Translations under genes and position numbers: made by a program
Notes under the pieces: model-generated
Seen by the model: only the letters and a program-made list of their open reading frames with translations
Databases searched by the model: none
Told to the model about the DNA's origin: nothing
Assembly: GCF_026625565.1 (NCBI RefSeq)
Contig: NZ_CP112998.1
Span: 1,862,501-1,926,500, forward strand
Direction of reading: 5' to 3'
DNA length: 64,000 nt
Source: Dyadobacter pollutisoli
GTDB taxonomy: Bacteria; Bacteroidota; Bacteroidia; Cytophagales; Spirosomataceae
Shown: piece by piece, positions 35,289-44,626 of the stretch
Numbering within the stretch: position 1 is the first letter of the stretch
Layout: each line of letters begins with the position of its first letter

Positions 35289-37859
35289 CTACCGTGGAGC
35301 GCTTCCGCCACCTGCCGGCGCACCGCCGCCCGACTGCTGTCCTCCGCTTCCGTCACTTTTCACGTCGTCGTTGTTAACAGATTTGGCCTTCTTTTTCGGC
35401 GCGTCCATAGTCATTTTACCAATTTTATAGGTAAAGGTCAGCCTGAAACCACGGTTATACAGATACACATCGTTCACCTGGTTGAACTGGATCGAAGTCA
35501 GCTCGGTGTGAATGTTGTAACGTTTGCTCAGGAAATTCTCGGCTGCGAGTCCAACGCTTCCTTTTTTATTGTTAAACTCTTTTTTTACTCCAAGCGTATA
35601 GAAGCCAAAGCCTCCCTGGTTTCCTTGTAACTGAACCTGGTTTCCCTGCATAAAGCCAAAAGCCTGGGCGCCCCAGCCATTTTTGAATGTGGCCTGTGAG
35701 AAAATGCCACCACTTACATTGAAACCATTATTGTTAATTTCCTGCGACTGGCCGTTCTGACCGATGGTCTGCCCGGTTAATGTGGTATAAAACACATTGG
35801 CGAAGATTCCGACATTGATCTTGGACGTGGCTGCAACATTGGCAAAAAGGTTGGTACCATATGCATGTTGCTTACCAATGTTCTCGAATGTGGTCACGAT
35901 TGCACCAGCGAGTGTATCCGACGGCTGACGTACCTGGCTGATGGCGTTGTTGGTTACCCTGCCGAAGAATGTAGCATTCACGAACGTTTTCTTAATGTTT
36001 TTGCTCAATCCCAATTCAAAGTTGTTGGTCAGTTCGGGCCGTAGTTCGGGGTTACCAATCGTGATATTCTGCGGGTTGGCCGAGTTGAAGTTCGGGTTCA
36101 GCTGTTGCAAGCCCGGACGCTGGATCCTGCGGTTATAAGCCAGCTTCACCGTCGTTCCTTTGAAAGTTTTCGATGCATTGACACTCGGTACCAGCACGCC
36201 ATAGTTGCCCACGCCGACAGTTCCTTCATTGGTACTGGCGTCGATGAATGTATGTTCGTAACGCAAGCCTCCTTTAATGGTATACCGTTTTTTGGTCGTG
36301 TAGGTATAGGAAGTATAGCCCGCCGCAATGTTCTGATGATAGGTCAGGTCTCCCGCAGGTTGATCTCTTTCCGGACGGAAGTCACCGGTCGGTTCAGCAA
36401 TCAGGAAGCTGTACGCGCTTGTTACTTCACGGAAAATTCCTTTTCCACCAAATTCCAGCAACTGGTTTTTCTTGATGGGAGTTTGATAGTCGGTTTGGAA
36501 GGTGAACTCCTGGTTGATACTCTTATTAAGATTACGCTGGCGACTGGTCAGTTCTTTGCCGCCATTCAGCAAGTCCGCATCAAAATCGTTAGTAAGATCA
36601 TTGCGGCTGTAAAGCGTAGACATGCTCCATTCCTGTTGTGGTTTGAACGTATGAAGATAGTCCAGGTTCACATCCACAGTTCCCGAGAGGTTTTTCGCAT
36701 CCACATTGCGGCTTGAAACAACATCGGACGATCCGGTTTTCATAAGCCGCGTAATCAGGTCCTGCTGGCTGTTGAAATTTCTTACACCATATTTTACGCC
36801 TGCGGTGATGCTCTGGTTTTTGGCAAGATCATAGTCGAAGCCCAGGTTATAGTTTCCGAAAAGTCCGTGGCTGGAACCGTCGCCGGTTTGACGGGTTATA
36901 GTGGTAATGTTTTCCACCGTACTGGTTTGTTCCAATGCTGTTTTGGTAACAGTATTATAAATTCCACGACCGAATCCTCCGATGGTAAATCCTGCTTTTC
37001 CTTTACGGTAGCCGCCGTTCAGCGACAACATCGAGCCTCTGTTGCCGACACCGGTATCGATATTCAGGTTAAGTCCCTGCAAGCTGTTCTTTTTGGTGAT
37101 AATATTGATAATACCTCCTGAACCTTCGGCGTCGTATTTGGCGGATGGGCTGGTGATCACTTCCACGGATTTGATCTGGTCAGCAGGAATTTGTTTCAAT
37201 GCATCGGCCACACTGTTGGCGATAATGGTACTAGGCTTGTTGTTGATCAGTACGCGGATATTCTGGCTGCCCCTCAATGACACGTTACCATCCAAATCCA
37301 CAGTCAGCAGGGGTACTTTGCGCAAAATATCGGTTGCGTCGCCACCTTTGGCTGCAATGTCTTTTTCAGCATTGTATACCAGCCTGTCCACTTTTTCTTC
37401 AATGAGTGCCGCCTGACCTGTAACGGTAACTTCGTTCAATGTTTTGGTATTGGAAGCAAGACTGATCACACCAAGATCGAGTTCCTGACCTTTGTCAAGT
37501 TTGATGTTGTCCAGCGTCTTGTTGCCATACCCAATAAATGATACCAGCACTTTATAGTCGCCGGCCACGATCTTGGTGAGTGCAAATTTTCCTTTTTCGT
37601 CGGCGACTGTTCCGTCCACTGCCTGTCCGCTGGCTTTGTTGTAAAGCGCAATACTGACAAATTCGATGGCTTTTGATGAAGCTGAGTCAGTTACGGTACC
37701 TGTAATTTTGGAGTTGCCTTTCGGAGTTTGGTCGCCTGCCGTACCCGGCAATGCTTTCGGTTTCGCTGCTCCGCCGGTCACGGGAAATTGGGCAAATGCC
37801 GGGGAGAGGAGAGAAGTCAGGACAATTGTAATAGCGAGCAGAATTTTCGTCATCTTCAT
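35289..37859 (-). CDS. TonB-dependent receptor-like outer-membrane barrel (OMP_b-brl_3 type)
   Basis: Outer-membrane protein of 856 residues; start ATG 37859 (MKMTKILLAITIV) rather than the TTG nine bases upstream. Signal peptide ends SPAFAQ. A carboxypeptidase-regulatory-like domain (about 50-135, ITGTVTDSASSKAIEFVSIA) is followed by a plug (about 145-255, GDATDILRKVPLLTVDLDGN, SVEVITSPSAKYDAEGSGGI) and a barrel typical of the outer-membrane beta-barrel family 3. Past the last strand (FRLTFTYKIGKM) comes a 40-residue hydrophilic tail rich in Lys, then Gly/Ala/Pro (GGAPAGGGSAPR). The LytTR/LytS genes upstream on the same strand probably regulate it. Substrate unknown. Confidence 0.88.
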   Translation of the reverse strand: MKMTKILLAITIVLTSLLSPAFAQFPVTGGAAKPKALPGTAGDQTPKGNSKITGTVTDSASSKAIEFVSIALYNKASGQAVDGTVADEKGKFALTKIVAGDYKVLVSFIGYGNKTLDNIKLDKGQELDLGVISLASNTKTLNEVTVTGQAALIEEKVDRLVYNAEKDIAAKGGDATDILRKVPLLTVDLDGNVSLRGSQNIRVLINNKPSTIIANSVADALKQIPADQIKSVEVITSPSAKYDAEGSGGIINIITKKNSLQGLNLNIDTGVGNRGSMLSLNGGYRKGKAGFTIGGFGRGIYNTVTKTALEQTSTVENITTITRQTGDGSSHGLFGNYNLGFDYDLAKNQSITAGVKYGVRNFNSQQDLITRLMKTGSSDVVSSRNVDAKNLSGTVDVNLDYLHTFKPQQEWSMSTLYSRNDLTNDFDADLLNGGKELTSRQRNLNKSINQEFTFQTDYQTPIKKNQLLEFGGKGIFREVTSAYSFLIAEPTGDFRPERDQPAGDLTYHQNIAAGYTSYTYTTKKRYTIKGGLRYEHTFIDASTNEGTVGVGNYGVLVPSVNASKTFKGTTVKLAYNRRIQRPGLQQLNPNFNSANPQNITIGNPELRPELTNNFELGLSKNIKKTFVNATFFGRVTNNAISQVRQPSDTLAGAIVTTFENIGKQHAYGTNLFANVAATSKINVGIFANVFYTTLTGQTIGQNGQSQEINNNGFNVSGGIFSQATFKNGWGAQAFGFMQGNQVQLQGNQGGFGFYTLGVKKEFNNKKGSVGLAAENFLSKRYNIHTELTSIQFNQVNDVYLYNRGFRLTFTYKIGKMTMDAPKKKAKSVNNDDVKSDGSGGQQSGGGAPAGGGSAPR

Positions 37860-37975
37860 GGTTTTCAAATTAACACCATCAAAAATGCGACAGAAACGAT
37901 TTACCGGAAAGTAAATTATGACAAAGGCTGAAATTCACGGGATAGACGACCGCAATGCAACGATGGGTGATTGGT

Positions 37976-38755
37976 CTATTTTCCCATCCACTTTTTAAAT
38001 GATGCTACTTTTTCGCGGCTTACAATGGTTTCTTTGTTCAAAAACGGTTTCAGGCGCAGGGAAAGGCGGTTTCCAAAGTAGTCGCCGATCAGCTCCACCG
38101 ACCTGACGGAAATGATGAATGCTCTGTTGATACGGAAAAATTCATTCGGATCGAGCAGCTCTTCCAGCTCGTCCATATTGTAGTCTACAATGAACTGTTT
38201 GTCGTCACTGGTCTTGAAAAAACTGAAGCGTTCTTCGCTATAAAAATAGGCGATCGTGTCTACTTCAACGGATACCAACTTCTGAACATGTTTGACCAGA
38301 AACCGCTTCCGGTATTCTTTGGGAAGAAACTGGTTTTGCAACTCCCTGACCAAGTTTTCAATATTGGTAGTCTGGCTATCCGGCGTCTGGTTGAAAGTCT
38401 GTTTCAATTCCTTGAACTTTTCAAGCGCAGCTTCCAGGTCTTCTTTCTGGACTGGTTTGAGCAGGTAATCGATGCTGTTCACCTTGAATGCACGTAGCGC
38501 ATATTCGTCGTAGGAAGTGATAAAAATGACAGGACTTTTTACTTTGATCTGGTCAAATATTTCAAAACTCTGCCCGTCGGCGAGCTCAATGTCCATCAGG
38601 ATCAGGTCAGGAGTAAGATTTTCGCTTAGCCAGGTAACCGAAGAATGAATGCTGCCCGTCACCCCCACAATCCGGGCGTTGTTGTCCACTTTCCCCAATG
38701 TCTTTTTTAGCTTATCAACCGCCAGGTCTTCGTCTTCGACTATTAAAATATTCAT
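37976..38755 (-). CDS. LytTR-type response regulator
   Basis: Response regulator of 259 residues: receiver domain 1-120 with VEDED and phospho-acceptor Asp55 (LILMDIELADG), Lys in DYLLKPVQKED; then a linker and a LytTR DNA-binding domain (about 150-255, RFLVKHVQKLVSVEVDTIAY, FFRINRAFIISVRSVELI). It starts 39 bases after the adjacent LytS-like kinase gene, forming a conventional pair. The next gene downstream is the outer-membrane barrel, 116 bases away, a likely target. Confidence 0.95.
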   Translation of the reverse strand: MNILIVEDEDLAVDKLKKTLGKVDNNARIVGVTGSIHSSVTWLSENLTPDLILMDIELADGQSFEIFDQIKVKSPVIFITSYDEYALRAFKVNSIDYLLKPVQKEDLEAALEKFKELKQTFNQTPDSQTTNIENLVRELQNQFLPKEYRKRFLVKHVQKLVSVEVDTIAYFYSEERFSFFKTSDDKQFIVDYNMDELEELLDPNEFFRINRAFIISVRSVELIGDYFGNRLSLRLKPFLNKETIVSREKVASFKKWMGK

Positions 38756-38794
38756 TGCTGCTCTTAATTAAATTATTGAGTGGTTACAGTGGTG

Positions 38795-39880
38795 TTATTT
38801 GTAGTTTCTGATCAATGGAATAATGACTGTAAAATAAGTTTTGCTTTCATCAATGATAATCTCCGGCTGGTTGAGCAAGCGGTATTTGGCGGAGATATTA
38901 GCCAGCCCGATCTTGCTGGATTGTACTTTCAGCCGTTTTTTATACAAGGTGTTACTGACCGTCAGGTTATCATTTGCATCTGTCCCAATCGTGATCACAA
39001 GCGGTTCTTCTTTGAGAATGATGTTATGTTTGACCGCATTTTCAAGAAGCATTTGCAGCGTTAGCGGTGGGAGCAGAAAATCCTCGTGAACTTTTTCAAC
39101 CGACATTTGCAGTATGATACCGTCTCCGTAACGGGTTTTTAGCATATGAAAATAGGAGTTGACAAACCTGATTTCGGATGCCAGGGAAGTCAGTTCCTGT
39201 TCGTTGGTCTTGAGCAGATAGCGGTAAACCTTGCTCATTTCGTCCAGGAAGATCTCTGCTTTAGCGGGGTTTTTGCCAATTAATGCCGAGAGTGAGTTCA
39301 GACTGTTGAACAGGAAATGTGGATTTACCTGGCTTTTCAAACCGTCGAGCTGGCTTTGCAGGTTTTCTCTCTTCAATTTTTCGGCTTCCAGTTTCAGCGT
39401 CTCTGCTTCCAATAACGTGCTCCGCCATTTTTCAAAAACATACAAACCTTCATAGAAGCTGGTCGCTACAATATTGATCAGTAACCCCGACAACAATGCC
39501 AGGATGAAATTCTGCAAGTCAAAACGGTAGCCCAGAAAACCGGTAATATGAAATGCGTAGAAAAGCGCGCAGGTAATCAATGCTGTAAGGGGTACATATA
39601 TACATCCGGAAATGAGCAGTCTGCGCGCGGTTTGGGTTACGTCCTGCAAAGCAATGCGCATGTAATGCCCGGCCAGGATATGCAGTCGCCAGGAAATCAC
39701 CCAGGTAACGCATACGATGAGTGTAGCCCATATCAAAACACGCTGCTCTCCGAAATACCTTTTGCCAAAAAGCAAATAGGCCAGGTTCAGAAAAAACGGG
39801 AGGCAGATCAGCATGACCCAGATGTCATTCTTGGTGATCTTGCTTTTCAAGATGGTGTTAAACGCGGGCAGATGGGGCAT
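38795..39880 (-). CDS. LytS/YehU-type sensor histidine kinase
   Basis: Inner-membrane kinase of 361 residues with four hydrophobic helices in residues 20-145 and no obvious periplasmic sensor. The short coiled coil (ETLKLEAEKLKRENLQSQLD) leads into the His_kinase motif LKSQVNPHFLFNSLNSL with His188, and an ATP-binding domain (LTLQMLLENAVKHN). It is encoded just upstream of its LytTR regulator. Such kinases sense membrane or extracellular cues; the signal cannot be inferred. Confidence 0.94.
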   Translation of the reverse strand: MPHLPAFNTILKSKITKNDIWVMLICLPFFLNLAYLLFGKRYFGEQRVLIWATLIVCVTWVISWRLHILAGHYMRIALQDVTQTARRLLISGCIYVPLTALITCALFYAFHITGFLGYRFDLQNFILALLSGLLINIVATSFYEGLYVFEKWRSTLLEAETLKLEAEKLKRENLQSQLDGLKSQVNPHFLFNSLNSLSALIGKNPAKAEIFLDEMSKVYRYLLKTNEQELTSLASEIRFVNSYFHMLKTRYGDGIILQMSVEKVHEDFLLPPLTLQMLLENAVKHNIILKEEPLVITIGTDANDNLTVSNTLYKKRLKVQSSKIGLANISAKYRLLNQPEIIIDESKTYFTVIIPLIRNYK

Positions 39881-40146
39881 TCGGTGGCTTTGGCTTGCTT
39901 GTTAAACGACTACAAAATTTCATTTCCGCCCCAAAATAAACAACGGGAATCACGCTGTACTGTCATTAAATGTATCTGAATTGAATGCGGCCAAAATACG
40001 CTTTTGAATTCTCATTTCCTCAATCCACCATTTTCCGCAATTCAGTACCCGTAATGTACAATTCGGAATTGATGGAATTTACCCATCCGGGCAAAAAACT
40101 CAGCTTTGCCAAAAAATCACAAAAACCATTTTATCATTTATTAGCA

Positions 40147-40758
40147 ATGAAAACAATCATTTTATCCGCCATCGCAGTTACACTTTTCTGGACGGGCTGT
40201 ACCACTGATCACGTTATACAAAAAACAGAGTATGTGCTCGATGAAACTTCTGTGGCTGAATGGAAGGGCTCTATGCCCGGTACCTTCAATATCGGGTCTT
40301 TTGATGTAGAAAGTGAAAACTTGCAGGCAGAGAACGGCCAGATCAAGAGCGGGACATTTATTATCCCCATCGCCTCGATCAAGAATTTCAATCTGCCTGA
40401 CAATCTGAAACCTCAGTTGCTGGGACACCTGCAAAGCGCCGATTTTTTCAATATGGTATTGTTTCCCGAGGCAACTTTCAAGATCACCGGCATCGCTCCT
40501 TACACCGGAACGGACACTGGGGCGGTAGCTGGTGCCAACTATCTCGTCAGTGGCGACTTTACGATGATCGGCATGACGAATCCGATCAGCTTTCCAGCCA
40601 AGATCAATTTGAGCAATGGAAAATTGCAGACGGAAGCGACATTTAAGATCGACCGGACGAAATGGGGCATGAACTACGCGACCGACCCGGCGGCCGAGGG
40701 ACATTACATCTTCTCAGACGTGGATATCCATTTGAAAATATCGGGGATCAAGATATAA
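40147..40758 (+). CDS. YceI-family periplasmic lipoprotein
   Basis: Lipoprotein of 203 residues; start ATG 40147 gives a leader MKTIILSAIAVTLFWTGC with lipobox Cys18. The frame remains open upstream to 39985 but that part lacks a leader and is probably non-coding. The mature part is a YceI lipocalin-like barrel (LDETSVAEWKGSMPGTFNIG, FINPIASI-like FIIPIASIKNFNLP, GDFTMIGMTNPISFPAKI, FKIDRTKWGMNYA), a family that binds polyisoprenoid-type amphiphiles. The role is unclear. It is divergent from the LytS-like kinase gene and convergent with the cytochrome gene, 14 bases between stops. Confidence 0.9.
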   Translation: MKTIILSAIAVTLFWTGCTTDHVIQKTEYVLDETSVAEWKGSMPGTFNIGSFDVESENLQAENGQIKSGTFIIPIASIKNFNLPDNLKPQLLGHLQSADFFNMVLFPEATFKITGIAPYTGTDTGAVAGANYLVSGDFTMIGMTNPISFPAKINLSNGKLQTEATFKIDRTKWGMNYATDPAAEGHYIFSDVDIHLKISGIKI

Positions 40759-40772
40759 CCACTATACCGCAC

Positions 40773-43085
40773 TCAAATTCCGTTCAGTTCAGCTTCTGTA
40801 AATGCCTTCTCCCTGCCAGTTAATTTCTGGCGGGTTTTGGCTACTTCCTCCGTGGTGATCTTTTCGGCATTGTTGCGCCACGACTTACGAATATAGCTTA
40901 GCAACTGGGCAATGTCTTCGCTTGGCATATCTTTATCGTAGCCAATACCCGGCATATCACCGCTCACTTCGGGTGTCTGGTACACGTGACCGTTCACTTT
41001 TACGGGGCCGGTCAAACCGAAAAGAACGATGGAGATCAGCTTGTCTTTGTTACCCGTAACCCATTCTGACTGGTTCAATGGCGGGGCCAACGATTTAACA
41101 CCGCCACCGTCAACACCGTGGCAGGTCTGGCAAACGGAAGTGAACAATGCTTCGCCTTTTGGGAATTCTTTTTTGAGCATTTCCGGGTTGCGGTTGCCCT
41201 GCGCGCTTTTAACAGCGGCTACCACTCTTTGCAATTGCTTGTTGAAAAGTAAATTAGGGTCCGATAATGATGCGCTTATTTCGCCCTGGAACACTTCTTC
41301 CTGATCCTGCAAGTTGCTGATCACAGCGTCTGACACATAGCGGTTGTTGGGATATTTGGTAGCAAGCCGGGTAAGCAGGCCACGCGATATCACCGGGTCG
41401 AATTTTTCAATGCTTTTGCAAATGAAGGCAACATAGGGTGCCGAAAGTGTATCGTTGTCATTCACGATCCCGTCCATTGCTGAGGCAAGCTGCTTGTAAG
41501 ATGTCGGGCTCATGATAGACGGTGAAACCGACAGTGCCTGCATTTTGTAGGTCCAGGATTGTTTCAGCCAGGCCAGTACTTCCTCGGTTTTGAGTGAATG
41601 AAGCCCTTCAAGTGTCCACAATGCATGAATCGCCAGGAACGGGTTGGCCGTCTGTTTGATGGCTTCCCGTAATGCCGGTACGGTTTGGTTATACTTGCCG
41701 TCGATCAGTTTTTGCTGTGCGCGATCACGTACCCAGCCGTTGGTGTGTCCCAGCAGCTTTACCAGCTCGCTTGCGTCATTAGGAATGAGGACCGGGCGTG
41801 GTTTCGAATTTTTGGGAACAATTTTATAGATACGTCCGCTCGAAAGTGGCTGCGTCAAATTTCTTTTTCCGATCTGATCTTTCAGGTATGGGGTCAGGTA
41901 GGTTTTGTGCTGAATAATGCCGCGGTACATGTCAAGGACGAAAATCGAACCATCCGGTGCGTTGTACAGGCTCACAGGCCGGAAGCGCTCGTCGGTACTT
42001 GCGAGAAATTCTTTGCCTTTATAGGCTTGCTCGCCTTTCACTACGTACCCCTTTTCATTTAAAATGTTTCGTTTGATGAGGTTGGCAGAAGGTTCGGGCA
42101 CAAATGCATTGAACTGATAAGTTTTGTCAAATAGGTCACCGCGGTAAACGACAGGGCCGGCTGCTGCTGTAAAATCATTCAAGCGCAGGCTGTCGTCGAG
42201 AATATTTTTCATATAGCCGCGGTTTACACCAGGGGTAGGGTGCAAGGGATATACTTTGTTATTGGCAACCGATTTTTCATTGTACCCGGCAACACCTCTC
42301 TGGTTTTTGTTGGAAGCGCCCAGTCCAGCCGGAAAGTAGTCGCCCAGCAGGTTTTGTGAGTTGTTATTGTAGTAAAGTCGTCCGTAATTGTCCTGGCAAA
42401 TGCCCCATTGACCTCTGAAATGAGTATGTTCAATGAGCCATTTACTGCCCACTTTACGATAGCGTTTGTCAGATTTGGCATTGTAAATCCAGTTATCCAT
42501 TGCACGTAGCAGGCCGTTGGGCTGGTGCTCTACATTGCCTCCTTCGGTGTATTTATCATCAACCAAAACTCTCTTTCCAGCTTTGTCATTCTTGATCTCG
42601 TAAAACCAAAGATTCGTAGGCTCGGCAACCAATATTCCATTTTCGATCAGGCAAATAGCCCTTGGCAGCACAAGAGAATCGATCACAACTGTGCGATCGT
42701 CGTAGACGCCGTCTTTGTCTTTGTCGTCCAGAATTACAATGTTTCCGTTCGGGATGTCTTCGCCGGTTCCGATGGTATCGGGCATATAACCGGTCATTTC
42801 CACCACCCACATTCTCGCCTTATCGTCGAACTGCATGGCCACCGGCGCGCTGACCAATGGTTCGGCAGCTACCAGCTTTACCTCAAAACCATCCTCGATC
42901 TGCATTTTTGCGATGGTTTTTTCAGGGGCGATAAAAGGGGATTTGCCAGGCGTTTCGGCAGCAGTTTCCTGCTTTGCGACTTCCTGGGCAGCTGGTGCCT
43001 TCGACGCGGTTTGTTTATTTGTCTTACAATAGATCAGCGTAAAGGATACGGCCAGAAAAAGAAAGTGATAGCGGTACTTTTTCAT
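40773..43085 (-). CDS. Membrane-bound dehydrogenase-type lipoprotein with HEAT repeats and cytochrome c domain
   Basis: Exported protein of 770 residues. The leader ends with a lipobox-like FTLIYCKTN (Cys20). Residues about 55-420 form a beta-propeller of the PVC-type membrane-bound dehydrogenase / sorbosone-dehydrogenase-like group (DDKARMWVVEMTGYMPDT, GRLYYNNNSQNLLGDY). HEAT-type helices follow (about 430-600, LVKLLGHTNGWVRDRAQQKL). The C-terminal domain is a monohaem cytochrome c with Cys652, Cys655 and His656 (CQTCH). It should oxidise a sugar or alcohol in the periplasm and pass electrons to haem. A sugar-acid-type MFS transporter gene lies 65 bases upstream on the same strand, suggesting a joint catabolic role. 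Confidence 0.88.
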   Translation of the reverse strand: MKKYRYHFLFLAVSFTLIYCKTNKQTASKAPAAQEVAKQETAAETPGKSPFIAPEKTIAKMQIEDGFEVKLVAAEPLVSAPVAMQFDDKARMWVVEMTGYMPDTIGTGEDIPNGNIVILDDKDKDGVYDDRTVVIDSLVLPRAICLIENGILVAEPTNLWFYEIKNDKAGKRVLVDDKYTEGGNVEHQPNGLLRAMDNWIYNAKSDKRYRKVGSKWLIEHTHFRGQWGICQDNYGRLYYNNNSQNLLGDYFPAGLGASNKNQRGVAGYNEKSVANNKVYPLHPTPGVNRGYMKNILDDSLRLNDFTAAAGPVVYRGDLFDKTYQFNAFVPEPSANLIKRNILNEKGYVVKGEQAYKGKEFLASTDERFRPVSLYNAPDGSIFVLDMYRGIIQHKTYLTPYLKDQIGKRNLTQPLSSGRIYKIVPKNSKPRPVLIPNDASELVKLLGHTNGWVRDRAQQKLIDGKYNQTVPALREAIKQTANPFLAIHALWTLEGLHSLKTEEVLAWLKQSWTYKMQALSVSPSIMSPTSYKQLASAMDGIVNDNDTLSAPYVAFICKSIEKFDPVISRGLLTRLATKYPNNRYVSDAVISNLQDQEEVFQGEISASLSDPNLLFNKQLQRVVAAVKSAQGNRNPEMLKKEFPKGEALFTSVCQTCHGVDGGGVKSLAPPLNQSEWVTGNKDKLISIVLFGLTGPVKVNGHVYQTPEVSGDMPGIGYDKDMPSEDIAQLLSYIRKSWRNNAEKITTEEVAKTRQKLTGREKAFTEAELNGI

Positions 43086-43150
43086 CTCAATATATTAACT
43101 CAGCAAAATTAGTAGCTTAATGATAACTGCTTAGCAGTCAATTTTAAAAC

Positions 43151-44449
43151 TTAGTCTTTTAACGATTCTTCAACGGGTTTCATATTCTTGGTCAGAAAAT
43201 GAATGATAACCCAGGCAACAAAATAGGCCAGTCCGCAGATCATGAATACAATATTGTAGCCTGCGCCTATGTTTCCGATTCCTTTATAGTAATCCAAAAG
43301 CGCGCCGACCAGCAATGGAAAGAAGGTAGAACCCAATGAGCCAGCCATTCCGCCGATGCCCACCACGGAGCTTACTGCTCTTTTTGGAAAAATATCAGAC
43401 ACAATGGTGAAAATGTTGGCGCTCCATGCCTGGTGGGCTGCGGTAGCAACACTGATAATGCCCACTACCACCCAAATATCGGTAGCAAACTGCGCCAGAA
43501 TGATCGGAAGTACTGCGAATGCTACGATGAGCAATGTGGTTTTCCGTGCACGTAACGGTGCCCAGCCGATTTTGATCAAATAAGAAGAAAGGTATCCGCC
43601 GCCGATACTACCGAATGTAGTAGCCGTGTAAACGATCGCCAAATGAAGGCTTGGCTTTTTCAGGTCTAATGCAAAAGTGGTCGCAAAATAGGATGGCAGC
43701 CAGAAAAGGAAAAACCACCAAACCGGATCAGTAAGGAATTTGCCTACAATAAATACCCACGACTGACGAAGCTGCAAAAGTTTGCTCCAATGGATCGGTT
43801 TCTGAGTCTCGCCGGCTATTACTTCATTATCGCTGTGAATGTATTCGAACTCCTCAGGAGTAACTTTTTTGTGGCGTGAAGGAATTTCGTAGAATAACCA
43901 CCAGAAAATGAGCCAGATAAAACCCAATGCACCGGTGATCAGAAATGCTTCGCGCCAGCCGTATGCGCCGAGAAGCCAGGGTACCAGAATAGGAGCGGCC
44001 ACGGCACCAATGCTGGTACCGGAATTGAAAATGCCGGTTGCCAATGCACGTTCACGCTTTGGAAACCATTCGGCAGTTGCCTTCACGGCCGCGGGAAAGT
44101 TACCCGCCTCGCCCAGGCCCAAAAGCGCCCGCACGCCTGCAAATCCGAAAGTACTTTTGACCAGCGCGTGCAAAACGGCTGCAACGCTCCATATAATAAT
44201 GGATATAGAATAGCCCAGTTTGGAGCCGATTTTATCAATAATATTCCCAAAAACGATATAACCCAGAGCGTAACATCCGGCAAAAACCATTACGATGTTG
44301 GCATAGTCAGTTTCAGTCCAGTTGAACTCCGTTTCAAGAGTGGGTTTGAGTAATCCGAGAATCTGTCTGTCGATGTAATTGATTGTGGTCGCAAAGAATA
44401 ATAAAGCACAAATAACCCAGCGGTAATTTCCAATTTTGGTTTGTTTCAT
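43151..44449 (-). CDS. MFS transporter, anion:cation symporter type (hexuronate/galactonate-like)
   Basis: Inner-membrane carrier of 432 residues with 12 helices. The N-terminus (RWVICALLFFATTINYIDRQ) and GLGEAGNFPAAVKATAEWFP are the classic ExuT/GarP-type motifs of the anion:cation symporter family, which import hexuronates, galactonate or glucarate with protons. It is followed by the cytochrome/dehydrogenase lipoprotein gene. The actual substrate is not determined. A 177-base gap separates it from surE upstream on the same strand, with nothing beyond a weak GC hairpin near 44569-44595. Confidence 0.92.
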   Translation of the reverse strand: MKQTKIGNYRWVICALLFFATTINYIDRQILGLLKPTLETEFNWTETDYANIVMVFAGCYALGYIVFGNIIDKIGSKLGYSISIIIWSVAAVLHALVKSTFGFAGVRALLGLGEAGNFPAAVKATAEWFPKRERALATGIFNSGTSIGAVAAPILVPWLLGAYGWREAFLITGALGFIWLIFWWLFYEIPSRHKKVTPEEFEYIHSDNEVIAGETQKPIHWSKLLQLRQSWVFIVGKFLTDPVWWFFLFWLPSYFATTFALDLKKPSLHLAIVYTATTFGSIGGGYLSSYLIKIGWAPLRARKTTLLIVAFAVLPIILAQFATDIWVVVGIISVATAAHQAWSANIFTIVSDIFPKRAVSSVVGIGGMAGSLGSTFFPLLVGALLDYYKGIGNIGAGYNIVFMICGLAYFVAWVIIHFLTKNMKPVEESLKD

Positions 44450-44626
44450 AGTGAAGAAAAAGAATTTCTCGGATTCAGGAATGGATTTAAATTGTCTGTC
44501 ACGAAAGAAGACGTTTTTTTTGCCATTCTACCCCTTAATGGAGCTATAAAGACTTTACAAAAAAGAATCCTGCCCCTTTCGATATGAATGGCAGGGTGCA
44601 GGAACGGATGGCAATTTGTGTGATTA

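Noticed and set aside
36105..36716. Open frame of 203 codons on the plus strand opposite the outer-membrane barrel gene
   Set aside because: No domain or leader, and entirely antisense to a clear barrel gene.
39985..40146. Possible N-terminal extension of the YceI lipoprotein
   Set aside because: The ATG at 40147 gives a complete lipoprotein leader; the upstream part has no such feature.
44569..44595. GC hairpin after surE as a terminator
   Set aside because: The stem is only about six bases with a long loop and no T-tract.
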